Source of the DNA: a virus | Direction: 5' to 3' (one strand) | IMG/VR virus record: IMGVR_UViG_3300030102_007459 | Coordinates: 1-44,553 of that record | DNA: 44,553 nt | Part shown: positions 22,484-29,760 of the stretch, one piece after another | Numbering within the stretch: position 1 is the stretch's first letter | Layout: each line of letters opens with the position of its first letter | The notes under the pieces: model-generated | Seen by the model: only the letters and a program-made list of their open reading frames with translations | Told to the model about the DNA's origin: nothing | Databases searched by the model: none | Made by a program: the position numbers and the translations under genes

Positions 22484-24064
22484 ATGTCTAAACACACGTC
22501 AATGAAAGATATTGTTCGAGAAGAGTATAAACGATGCTCTCAGGACCCAGTGCATTTTATGAAAAAGTACTGTATGATTCAACATCCAACACGTGGAAAG
22601 ATAAATTTTAACTTATATGAATTTCAGGAAAGATCATTACTTGACTTAATGAATCATGACTATAATGTTATTTTAAAATCAAGGCAGTTAGGTATATCTA
22701 CATTAACTGCAGGATATTCATTATGGTGTATGTTATTTAATGAAGATTTTAATTCATTGGTAATTGCAACAAAACAGGATGTTGCCAAAAACCTTGTTAC
22801 TAAAGTTAGAGTAATGCATCAGTATTTACCTAGTTGGCTTAAAGGTACTGTTATTGAAGACAATAAATTATCATTGAGGTTAAATAACGGATCTCAAATA
22901 AAAGCAGTTTCAGCTGCAGGTGATGCTGGTCGTTCTGAAGCATTATCACTATTAGTTATGGATGAAGCTGCATTCATTGATAAGATTGATGAAATCTGGG
23001 CATCTTCACAACAAACATTGGCAACAGGTGGTAGGGCAGTAATACTTAGTACACCTAATGGTACAGGAAATTTCTTTCATAAAATATGGACTAATGCAGA
23101 ATCAGGTCTAAATGAATTTAATACAATAAAGCTACATTGGAGTCTTCACCCAGAACGTAATCAAAATTGGAGAGATAGGCAGGATGAATTACTTGGTCCT
23201 AAAATGGCTGCACAAGAATGTGATTGTGATTTTGTTAGTTCAGGTAATTTAGTCATTGATGGAACACTATTACAATGGTATGAAGAATCATCATGTAAAG
23301 AACCGTCTGAAAAAAGAGGGTTTGATGGAAATTACTGGATATGGGAATACCCAGATTATTCTAGAGACTATATGGTGGTTGCCGATGTAGCACGAGGAGA
23401 CGCATCTGATTTTTCTGCATTTCATGTTATAGATATTGAATCAGTTACTCAAGTTGCAGAATATAGAGGTCAGCTTACTCCAAAGGAATTTGGAAATATG
23501 TTAGTGGCTGTTGCAACCGAATATAACGAAGCACTGCTAGTTATTGAAAATGCCAATGTAGGTTGGGGTGCAATACAAAGTGCAATTGATAGGGATTATC
23601 AAAATCTATATTATACATATAAACAGGATGGAGTTGTTGATGCAACTACACAATTAACAAAAGGTTATGATTTAAAAGACAAGTCTCAAATGACTCCAGG
23701 TTTCACTACATCATCTCGTACAAGACCACTTTTAATATCAAAACTTGATATTTATTTTAGGGAAAAAGAATGTCTTGTTAGGTCTAAACGTCTAATTGAA
23801 GAACTAAAAGTTTTCATTTGGAGAGGACATAAGGCTGAGGCACAAAGCGGATATAATGATGATTTGGTAATGTCATTTGCCATAGCATTATGGGTTCGTG
23901 ATACTGCACTTAAGTTGAGGTCTCATGGTTTGGAATTAAACAAAAGGGCAATTGGTCTTATTGGAAAAAATAGTGGCATATATTCTTCTAATTCTCAAAA
24001 CACGCAGGATTGGAAAATGAAAATTAAAGGAAAGGACGAAGACTTAACATGGCTAATAAAATAA
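22484..24064 (+). CDS. gp17: Terminase large subunit (gp17)
   Basis: 526 residues (T4 gp17: 610). The ATPase half has the terminase Walker A variant K65-SRQLGIST, Walker B with Asp160-Glu161 (LLVMDEAAFI), and the coupling motif STPNGTGNFF. The nuclease half begins VVADVARGD with catalytic Asp301, followed by LLVIENANVGWG and GYNDDLVMSFAIA, supplying the further acidic residues. It drives DNA into the prohead and cuts the concatemer at headful. The start follows a weak AAGAAA ribosome site. The absence of a small-terminase gene beside it is noted; the portal follows 15 bases later. Confidence 0.95.
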   Translation: MSKHTSMKDIVREEYKRCSQDPVHFMKKYCMIQHPTRGKINFNLYEFQERSLLDLMNHDYNVILKSRQLGISTLTAGYSLWCMLFNEDFNSLVIATKQDVAKNLVTKVRVMHQYLPSWLKGTVIEDNKLSLRLNNGSQIKAVSAAGDAGRSEALSLLVMDEAAFIDKIDEIWASSQQTLATGGRAVILSTPNGTGNFFHKIWTNAESGLNEFNTIKLHWSLHPERNQNWRDRQDELLGPKMAAQECDCDFVSSGNLVIDGTLLQWYEESSCKEPSEKRGFDGNYWIWEYPDYSRDYMVVADVARGDASDFSAFHVIDIESVTQVAEYRGQLTPKEFGNMLVAVATEYNEALLVIENANVGWGAIQSAIDRDYQNLYYTYKQDGVVDATTQLTKGYDLKDKSQMTPGFTTSSRTRPLLISKLDIYFREKECLVRSKRLIEELKVFIWRGHKAEAQSGYNDDLVMSFAIALWVRDTALKLRSHGLELNKRAIGLIGKNSGIYSSNSQNTQDWKMKIKGKDEDLTWLIK

Positions 24065-24079
24065 TAAAGAGGTTACATT

Positions 24080-25882
24080 ATGGCAGATAAAACATTATTT
24101 GGAAGACTAAGAAAATTATTCTCTACAGGGGTAATAATTAGAAGGTCTGGAACAAATTTAAAAGTTGTCGATACACAAAGACTACAATCAACTGGTAATT
24201 TAGAAACAAATAGATTGGTTGATAGATATAATAGATTACATTCACCGACAAATTCATATTCAGTATATCAACCAGGTCAAGGATATATACCACTAAGAAC
24301 TGAATTGTTTAACGATTTTGAAGCAATGGATTCAGATTCAATAATTAGTGCAGCACTGGATATATATGCTGAAGAATCAACTTTAAAAAATGAAAGTGGT
24401 GATGTAATATCAATAAAAAGTACAAATGAAAATATCACTAAAACATTACACAACTTATTTTATGATATACTAAACATTGAATTTAACCTATATCCCTGGG
24501 TTAGAAATATGGCAAAGTATGGTGACTTTTTCTTAAGGTTAGATATTGTTGAAAAATTTGGTGTTACAAATGTTACTCCATTAACAACATATGAAGTTAT
24601 TCGTGAAGAAGGATTTAACCCGGATAATGAAAATGATGTTAGATTTGTTATTGATCCATCAATGGGTGGTGGAGGAAGTTATGGAGGTGGAGGAGGTCAA
24701 GGCGCAAAGGAATTTCTAGAAAACTATGAAGTTGCACATTTTAGATTATTAGGAGATTCTAATTTTTTACCTTATGGTAAGTCAATGATTGAATCGGCGA
24801 GAAAAACTTGGAAACAATTAACTCTTATGGAAGATGCAATGTTAATTCATAGAATTATGCGAGCGCCAGAAAGAAGAATATTTAAAATTGATATTGGTAA
24901 CATACCTCCTGGCGAAGTAGATAACTATATGCAACAAGTTATTAATAAAATGAAAAAGCAACCATATATTGATGAAAACACTGGTGACTATAATTTAAAA
25001 TTTAACCTACAAAATATGTTGGAAGATTATTATCTCCCAGTTAGAGGTGGACAAAGTGGTACTGAAATAGATTCATTGAGTGGAATGGATTTTACAGGTA
25101 CTGAAGATATTGAGTATTTGAAGAATAGAATGTTGGCAGCTTTAAAAATACCAAAGCCGTTTTTAGGATTTGACGAAAACATGGAAGGTAAAGCAACATT
25201 GGCCGCACAAGATGTCAGGTTTGCAAGAACAATTGAAAGAATACAAAGAATTGTTGTAAGCGAATTAACCAAAATAGCAGTTGTACATTTATATACTCAA
25301 GGATATACCGATGAGGATTTAGTCAACTTCCAATTATCGCTTACCAATCCATCAACCATTGCAGAACAAGAAAGATTAGAACTTTGGTCTAGTAAAGTAA
25401 ATCTTATTAGGGATATGAAAGATCAAAGAATGTTATCTGAAGAGTGGATTTACAAAAATGTTTATGGATTTGGTGATGGTGAAATAGAGAAAGAACGTGC
25501 AAATGTAATAGAAGATATAAAACAACAATTTAGAAAAAATCAAATTGAAGGTGAAGGACAAGATCCAGCAAATCCTCCAGCACAGCAATCACCAGAACAA
25601 CAAGAATTTGAAGAAGACGTTGATTTAGGAGGTAGACCTAAAGAAGGTCCTAAATATAATTCACAGAAATCTGCTAGAGGACGTGATCCTATAGGACGAG
25701 ACGAAAGAAGACGAGATGGGTCAGGTAGTTTAGGTAATAATAAAAATAAGTTTAACGGCCATTCACCATTAGCAAGAGAAATAAAATCAAAGTTAAAACT
25801 TAACGGAAAAAAATTATTTCTTGAAAAAAATGATAATGAAGGTTTATTAGATGAAAATAACCTATTGAACGTGAAAAAATAA
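24080..25882 (+). CDS. gp20: Portal protein (gp20)
   Basis: 600 residues (T4: 524). Recognisable gp20 signatures: LRTELFNDFEAMDSDSIISA, ALDIYAEEST, the stem/crown region MLIHRIMRAPERRIF (residues about 253-267), LKIPKPFLGFDENM and GKATLAAQDVRFARTIERIQ. The dodecameric ring forms the head vertex through which DNA enters. Two features are unusual: a glycine-rich loop at about 196-206 (GGGGSYGGGGGQG), and a long hydrophilic C-terminal tail with RGRDPIGRDERRRDG. AGAGG serves as ribosome site. A late-type motif follows the gene, so the core genes downstream may be transcribed separately. Confidence 0.95.
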   Translation: MADKTLFGRLRKLFSTGVIIRRSGTNLKVVDTQRLQSTGNLETNRLVDRYNRLHSPTNSYSVYQPGQGYIPLRTELFNDFEAMDSDSIISAALDIYAEESTLKNESGDVISIKSTNENITKTLHNLFYDILNIEFNLYPWVRNMAKYGDFFLRLDIVEKFGVTNVTPLTTYEVIREEGFNPDNENDVRFVIDPSMGGGGSYGGGGGQGAKEFLENYEVAHFRLLGDSNFLPYGKSMIESARKTWKQLTLMEDAMLIHRIMRAPERRIFKIDIGNIPPGEVDNYMQQVINKMKKQPYIDENTGDYNLKFNLQNMLEDYYLPVRGGQSGTEIDSLSGMDFTGTEDIEYLKNRMLAALKIPKPFLGFDENMEGKATLAAQDVRFARTIERIQRIVVSELTKIAVVHLYTQGYTDEDLVNFQLSLTNPSTIAEQERLELWSSKVNLIRDMKDQRMLSEEWIYKNVYGFGDGEIEKERANVIEDIKQQFRKNQIEGEGQDPANPPAQQSPEQQEFEEDVDLGGRPKEGPKYNSQKSARGRDPIGRDERRRDGSGSLGNNKNKFNGHSPLAREIKSKLKLNGKKLFLEKNDNEGLLDENNLLNVKK

Positions 25883-25901
25883 GAATTTGGTTACTGTAGG
25901 T

Positions 25902-25911
25902 TATATTTATA
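25902..25911 (+). promoter_or_regulatory. Late-promoter-type motif TATATTTATA
   Basis: Motif copy in the 66-base gap after the portal gene, starting 47 bases before the ATG at 25949, the same distance as the copy at 6741. GGAG at 25934-25937 would lie in the resulting leader. Confidence 0.5.
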
Positions 25912-25948
25912 TTTGAATATATGAATCATTATTGGAGAAAAGAATCTG

Positions 25949-26815
25949 ATGAAACACAGAAAGTATAAAAATACTGGTATTCTATTTGAATTACTAGTAA
26001 GACAAATAACTGATGACACCTTAAATGGTGTAAAGAATTCATCAGCACTCAAAATAGTAAAGGAATTTTTTGGAAAAAGAAAAACATTAAATTCAGAACT
26101 TAATTTGTATAGAACATTACTAGGCGAAAAATTTAATCGAGAAGATAAGGCTGATAAATTTTTACAAGCTGTATTGACTGAATATGCAAAACTAAATACT
26201 CAGTCAATAAGAAGAGAAAAATATAATCTTATTAAAGAAATTAAAAATAAGTATGATCTCAGAAACTTCTTTTCACATAGGGTATCTAACTATAAAGAGT
26301 ATGCATCAGCATATATGCTTTTTGAATCGCAAAGCGGAAAAATACAAATTAATCCTGCAAATCTAATTAAGAGTCATTATTCAATTGTTGAACACATAAT
26401 AAAAAAACCACTCACTAAAAAAGAAAAGAGTAGGGTAATTGAAAGCTATTCCAAGCAAGATAAAGATTTAAGATTATTATCATATAGAATATTAATTGAT
26501 AAATTTAATGAAAAGTATGGAAAGGCTTTAAATGAGCAACAAAGATCATTACTTAAGTTATATATAAATAATGTATCTAATACAACAAAACTTTTAGATG
26601 AAGTAAAGAATAGAATTCCTAAACTTGAAAAATCTTTAAAAACATTAAATAAAAATATAGATGATAAAGTTGTAAATATAAAATTGAATGAAGTAATAAA
26701 TCAGTTATCAAATTTTAAAAGCTTAAAAAGAATAACTGAAGAAAATATACTAACACTATTAAGATATCACAAACTCATTGAGGAATGTAAAAATGCAACA
26801 TCTAAAAAAAATTGA
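25949..26815 (+). CDS. Conserved unknown protein of the head-core cluster
   Basis: 288 residues, mostly helical and basic. It starts HRKYKNTGILFELLVRQITD, which I recall as a conserved opening in marine T4-like phages, always near the portal and prohead genes. No catalytic motif or membrane span. It lies between gp20 and gp21, where T4 has its small core proteins gp67 and gp68, so a prohead assembly role is likely by position. GGAG at 25934 is the ribosome site. Its 3' end overlaps the next gene by 23 bases. Confidence 0.75.
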   Translation: MKHRKYKNTGILFELLVRQITDDTLNGVKNSSALKIVKEFFGKRKTLNSELNLYRTLLGEKFNREDKADKFLQAVLTEYAKLNTQSIRREKYNLIKEIKNKYDLRNFFSHRVSNYKEYASAYMLFESQSGKIQINPANLIKSHYSIVEHIIKKPLTKKEKSRVIESYSKQDKDLRLLSYRILIDKFNEKYGKALNEQQRSLLKLYINNVSNTTKLLDEVKNRIPKLEKSLKTLNKNIDDKVVNIKLNEVINQLSNFKSLKRITEENILTLLRYHKLIEECKNATSKKN

Positions 26816-27341
26816 TGAACTAATAAACCAGATCCTTGAAAAATCTGATAGGGACCTTTTGGATTCTTCAAAGTTAATTCCTAATGAATCCCCTGATTTT
26901 ATAGAAGATGAGGATTTAGAAGAAATTAGTACTACAGGTGGATTGGATGGCGGTGAAGGACCTCCTAGAACTCCTTATGCATTTTCAGGGGATACCAAAG
27001 ATGATGAAGAAAAGAGAAAAAGAAATGCAATGTCAAGCACGGGGTATACAATAGTTGGAGAAGCAAAAACAAAATTAGGTGAAATTTATGATTCAAACTA
27101 TAAGTCATATAAAAGAGATGAATCATTAAATAGCAAGCAAAAAGTAAATGGTTCTATAAGGGAAATAAGTAAACGCTTATTACAAATAGAAAGAATAATA
27201 AATAGAAATATAAAACTTAAAAAAGAGTCAGGTGTTAACACTACAAGATATTGGAAATCTACAAGAAGAACAATGGGAAAGGTTAGTGAAAGAATGATTA
27301 GAGTTGCACGAAGACTTAGAGAATTATCATCATATGATTAG
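26793..27341 (+). CDS. Unknown protein of the head-core cluster
   Basis: 182 residues from ATG at 26793, chosen over an upstream TTG at 26778 because GAGGA at 26780-26784 is correctly placed for it. The N-terminus is helical (HLKKIDELINQILEKSDRDL), then an acidic segment (PDFIEDEDLEEIS), a Gly-rich STTGGLDGGEGPPRTPYAFS patch that resembles core or scaffold proteins of marine phages, and a basic C-terminal half (ISKRLLQIERIINRNIKLKK). QILE near the start and other xxE sites could be prohead protease targets. Probably a core component; position is the main argument. Confidence 0.7.
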   Translation: MQHLKKIDELINQILEKSDRDLLDSSKLIPNESPDFIEDEDLEEISTTGGLDGGEGPPRTPYAFSGDTKDDEEKRKRNAMSSTGYTIVGEAKTKLGEIYDSNYKSYKRDESLNSKQKVNGSIREISKRLLQIERIINRNIKLKKESGVNTTRYWKSTRRTMGKVSERMIRVARRLRELSSYD

Positions 27342-27350
27342 GAGACAATT

Positions 27351-27575
27351 ATGCCAGGACTAGACGAAAATAGCATACCACCAGCACAAGGTGGAATAAC
27401 AAAAAGACCTGAAACAATATCGGGAAAACTTGAGTCTCTCGTTGACGGTGCAATACAGGGTCAAATAGCAAAACCACAAGTTAAACATTCAGACCCATTA
27501 CCTGAGTTAGAATCACCAGCACCTGGATCCTCAACTCTTGATATTGATGGAACGCCAGAAAAGTACGCAGGATAA
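27351..27575 (+). CDS. Small proline-rich protein of the head-core cluster
   Basis: 74 residues, disordered and rich in Pro, Gly, Ser and Lys (SIPPAQGGITKRPETISGKL; PLPELESPAPGSSTLDIDG). Good AGGAG ribosome site. It lies directly before the prohead protease, where T4 encodes gp67/gp68, which shape and fill the prohead core. No sequence motif proves this; low complexity makes homology hard to judge by eye. Confidence 0.65.
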   Translation: MPGLDENSIPPAQGGITKRPETISGKLESLVDGAIQGQIAKPQVKHSDPLPELESPAPGSSTLDIDGTPEKYAG

Positions 27576-27579
27576 TGAT

Positions 27580-28212
27580 ATGAATAAAAGATTACTGATA
27601 GATTATATACCTTTTCACATATCACCCCAAATGATTGCTGAATCTGAGCAAAAAAATAATGGAAGGGTAATTGTGACTGGTATATTACAAAGGGCTGGTG
27701 CAAAAAACCAAAATGGACGTGTATATCCTAAGGCTGTTCTTGAAAGAGAAGTTGCTGAATATAAAAAAGTTCAGATTGCAGAAAGACGAGCTCTTGGAGA
27801 ACTGGACCATCCTGAATCATCAGTAGTAAATTTACAAAACGTAAGTCATAATGTATTGGATTGTTGGTGGAAAGGTGATGATGTTATGGGCACAGTTGAA
27901 ATATTAAATACTCCTAGCGGTAGAATACTAAAAGAGCTACTTGCTGCAGGCATAAAGTTAGGTATTAGTAGTAGGGGATTAGGAAGTGTTGAGTCCTTAC
28001 GTGAAGACACTGTTGAAGTACAACCTGATTTTGAATTAATATGTTGGGACTTTGTAAGTAATCCTTCCACTCATGGTGCATTTATGAAACCAATGAATGA
28101 AAGCGTAAACAATATAAAAGTAAATAAATATGCAGGAGTTAATTCTGTTATCAATGACATTATCTGTGAAGTAACAGGAAAATGTGAAATAAAAAAATGT
28201 GGTTGTGAATAA
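27580..28212 (+). CDS. gp21: Prohead core protease (gp21)
   Basis: 210 residues from ATG at 27580; T4 gp21 is 212. An in-frame ATG at 27538 lies inside the preceding gene and lacks support. Catalytic signatures: His77 in RALGELDHPES and the serine of GISSRGLGSV (Ser130 or Ser131), with KNQNGRVYPKAVLEREV near the N-terminus. This is the herpes-like serine protease family that matures the T4 head by cutting scaffold, internal proteins and gp23 after (L/I)xE. The C-terminus ends with a Cys cluster (CEVTGKCEIKKCGCE), which is unusual and might bind metal or be trimmed. It lies four bases after the previous stop. Confidence 0.92.
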   Translation: MNKRLLIDYIPFHISPQMIAESEQKNNGRVIVTGILQRAGAKNQNGRVYPKAVLEREVAEYKKVQIAERRALGELDHPESSVVNLQNVSHNVLDCWWKGDDVMGTVEILNTPSGRILKELLAAGIKLGISSRGLGSVESLREDTVEVQPDFELICWDFVSNPSTHGAFMKPMNESVNNIKVNKYAGVNSVINDIICEVTGKCEIKKCGCE

Positions 28213-28229
28213 TTTAAAGGAAGAAAATT

Positions 28230-28967
28230 ATGAAACTTAAAAAGATACTAAGCGAAAATCAAGAATTGAATTTTACTCCAAAACAAAAGCGTGCCTTTTT
28301 GGAATCAATTTCTAAATTTAATGAATATGGTCAATCAATATACCGAACCAGTAAACTTAAAGAGGCTGTTAGTGAAATCGCAGGATTAGTAGATATGGCG
28401 TCTAAAGTTGCAGTGAATGAAACTGGTGACTGGTTTGATAATGTATCAGTTAAACGTGATATGAAAGGATTGTCTGAATCTATGTCAGTATTTGAAAAAA
28501 CCGCTGATGAAATGGGAGCATTACAACAAAGATTAGAATCACTATATGAAGATATGGGGCACAAGCTTGGTAAGTATTATGAAATAGCTGAAAAGATTGA
28601 CAACATTGATGATAAAGAAGCTGCAATGGACTTTAAAGATTTACCAGATAAAGATATTGACAATGATGGTGATGTAGATGATTCTGATTCATACTTACAT
28701 CATAAACTAGGTAATGTTGCAAAGAGAGTTGAAAACAGGATGAGTAAATTAGCAGGTATTAAAGAAGCTGCACCTAAAATGAAAATTTCTCCGTTTTCAT
28801 CAAAAGTAATGACACAAATGCAAATCCTAAGTGGAGTTGAACAACAAATGAAGTTCAAGGATAAAAATGGTTATGATAAAACTAAAAATGCATTCAAAAA
28901 GGCAAAGAAAGCTATGATGGATTTATCAGGTGCAATTAGAATGCATGGTTCAAATCTAGTTAAGTAA
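28230..28967 (+). CDS. Head-core-region protein with EF-hand-like loop
   Basis: 245 residues, helical. The 12-residue loop D142-I-D144-N-D146-G147-D-V149-D-D-S-D153 fits the calcium-binding EF-hand/dockerin consensus (acids at 1, 3, 5 and 12, Gly at 6, hydrophobic at 8), followed by SYLHHKLGNVAKRV. I recall the DKDIDNDGDVDDSD..L segment from many marine T4-like phages; no function is assigned. The N-terminus MKLKKILSENQ carries an LxE-type site (LSE) like prohead-protease targets, fitting a core or internal protein. Strong AAAGGAAG ribosome site. Confidence 0.75.
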   Translation: MKLKKILSENQELNFTPKQKRAFLESISKFNEYGQSIYRTSKLKEAVSEIAGLVDMASKVAVNETGDWFDNVSVKRDMKGLSESMSVFEKTADEMGALQQRLESLYEDMGHKLGKYYEIAEKIDNIDDKEAAMDFKDLPDKDIDNDGDVDDSDSYLHHKLGNVAKRVENRMSKLAGIKEAAPKMKISPFSSKVMTQMQILSGVEQQMKFKDKNGYDKTKNAFKKAKKAMMDLSGAIRMHGSNLVK

Positions 28968-28977
28968 GGAGAAATTG

Positions 28978-29133
28978 ATGTTAATGCAAAAGCTCACATG
29001 GCAACAGTGGTTAAATATACCACAAAACAAAAAACTTTCAGAATCTAATATGGAATCTGCAAAGAGAAAGTATCGTGACGAACAGACTAAAGTGGATCAA
29101 CACTTAGCATATATAAACATTAAAAATAAATAA
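28978..29133 (+). CDS. 51-residue unknown protein
   Basis: Starts MLMQKLTWQQWLNIPQNKKL and ends LAYINIKNK. AAGGAG at 28966-28971 is well spaced from ATG at 28978, and codon use matches the flanking genes, so it is probably real despite its size. Amphipathic and basic, no cysteine or membrane segment. It is the last gene before a new promoter at 29158, so it closes the head-core cluster. KLSES could be a protease site, but this is speculative. Confidence 0.65.
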   Translation: MLMQKLTWQQWLNIPQNKKLSESNMESAKRKYRDEQTKVDQHLAYINIKNK

Positions 29134-29157
29134 AAAACTTCCTTAATAATTTTTTTA

Positions 29158-29179
29158 TGTCAAATATTTTTGTTATATT
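29158..29179 (+). promoter_or_regulatory. Probable early/middle promoter before bS21
   Basis: TGTCA at 29158-29162 and TATATT at 29174-29179, with 21 of 22 bases identical to the element before the primase and the same 11-base spacing. The predicted start near 29186 leaves a 23-base AT-rich leader with no Shine-Dalgarno site before the ATG at 29209. Confidence 0.6.
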
Positions 29180-29208
29180 ATAGTAATTATTAATTAAATA
29201 CGTATTAT

Positions 29209-29550
29209 ATGAGTAAGAAAAATTATAGAGGGAAATTTACCCCTCGAGACCGTTCAGGAAAACCAATCAGAAACTATAGGGCAAGAACAGATTTTGTTAT
29301 CCCAGGAGTACCATTAGGTGTTAAAGTTTTAGACAACGATGTTGAAAGAAGCTTAAAAATATGGAAGAGACAACTCAAGGACTCTGGCAAAATTATGGAA
29401 TTAAAACAAAGACGCTACTTTGAAAAGCCGTCATCTAAAAGAAGAAAGGAGAAGGATTTTGCAATACGGCGTGACTGGATTGAAAACCTAAAGAGGCGTC
29501 AAAATGAAAAAGAGTGTTGGACTATAATAACACCAAAAGGCGCAATGTAG
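29209..29550 (+). CDS. rpsU: Ribosomal protein bS21 homologue
   Basis: 113 residues. Residues about 38-98 match bS21: VKVLDNDVERSLKIWKRQLK, SGKIMELKQRRYFEKPSSKR, then a basic helix (AIRRDWIENLKRRQ). bS21 sits on the 30S platform near the anti-Shine-Dalgarno end of 16S rRNA and affects initiation. Phage bS21 genes are known, for example in Pelagibacter phages. This copy has about 35 extra N-terminal residues (basic, RGKFTPRDRSGKPIRNYRA) and a C-terminal tail (ECWTIITPKGAM). It has its own promoter-like element and terminator, forming a single-gene unit inside the head genes, and lacks a ribosome site of its own. It could bias host ribosomes toward phage messages. Confidence 0.88.
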   Translation: MSKKNYRGKFTPRDRSGKPIRNYRARTDFVIPGVPLGVKVLDNDVERSLKIWKRQLKDSGKIMELKQRRYFEKPSSKRRKEKDFAIRRDWIENLKRRQNEKECWTIITPKGAM

Positions 29551-29576
29551 TATATCTACAATTATTTACACAAATT

Positions 29577-29597
29577 AGAGGCTTCGGCCTCTTTTTT
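29577..29597 (+). terminator. Rho-independent terminator after bS21
   Basis: Stem AGAGGC/GCCTCT (29577-29582 with 29587-29592), TTCG loop, then six T to 29597. Confidence 0.92.
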
Positions 29598-29630
29598 GCT
29601 TTTTAAAAACATACTTTTGTAATATATGTA

Positions 29631-29640
29631 TATATTTATT
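29631..29640 (+). promoter_or_regulatory. Late-promoter-type motif TATATTTATT before scaffold and capsid genes
   Basis: Motif copy 34 bases after the bS21 terminator and 130 bases before the scaffold ATG (29761). It probably drives gp22 and gp23. Confidence 0.55.
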
Positions 29641-29663
29641 TTTGAATTAAAAAATCTACAATG

Positions 29664-29730
29664 CACTACCTTCTATGTAGTGGACGATTAAATTAAAACA
29701 AATCACAATTAAGATTCAAGAATAATCTTA
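29664..29730 (+). promoter_or_regulatory. Two-hairpin leader of the scaffold-capsid message
   Basis: CACTAC (29664-29669) pairs with GTAGTG (29677-29682), and TAAGATT (29710-29716) with AATCTTA (29724-29730), both around seven-base loops. They lie between the late-type motif and the AAGGAG ribosome site of gp22, in the longest gene-free stretch of the window (29551-29760). They could stabilise this highly expressed message. Confidence 0.4.
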
Positions 29731-29760
29731 TTATCCTAAAAAATTTAAGGAGTAATAGTA

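Noticed and set aside
23747-23756. GATATTTATT inside the terminase gene (and TATATTTATT near 35918 in the gp15-like gene)
   Set aside because: Same sequence as the late-type motif but within coding DNA with no nearby gene start; treated as chance matches and as a warning about motif specificity.
26778-26792. TTG start for the gene ending at 27341
   Set aside because: GAGGA at 26780-26784 fits ATG at 26793, not TTG.
27538-27579. Upstream in-frame ATG for the prohead protease
   Set aside because: It lies inside the preceding gene and adds residues unlike gp21 starts; ATG at 27580 follows the previous stop and gives a T4-like length.
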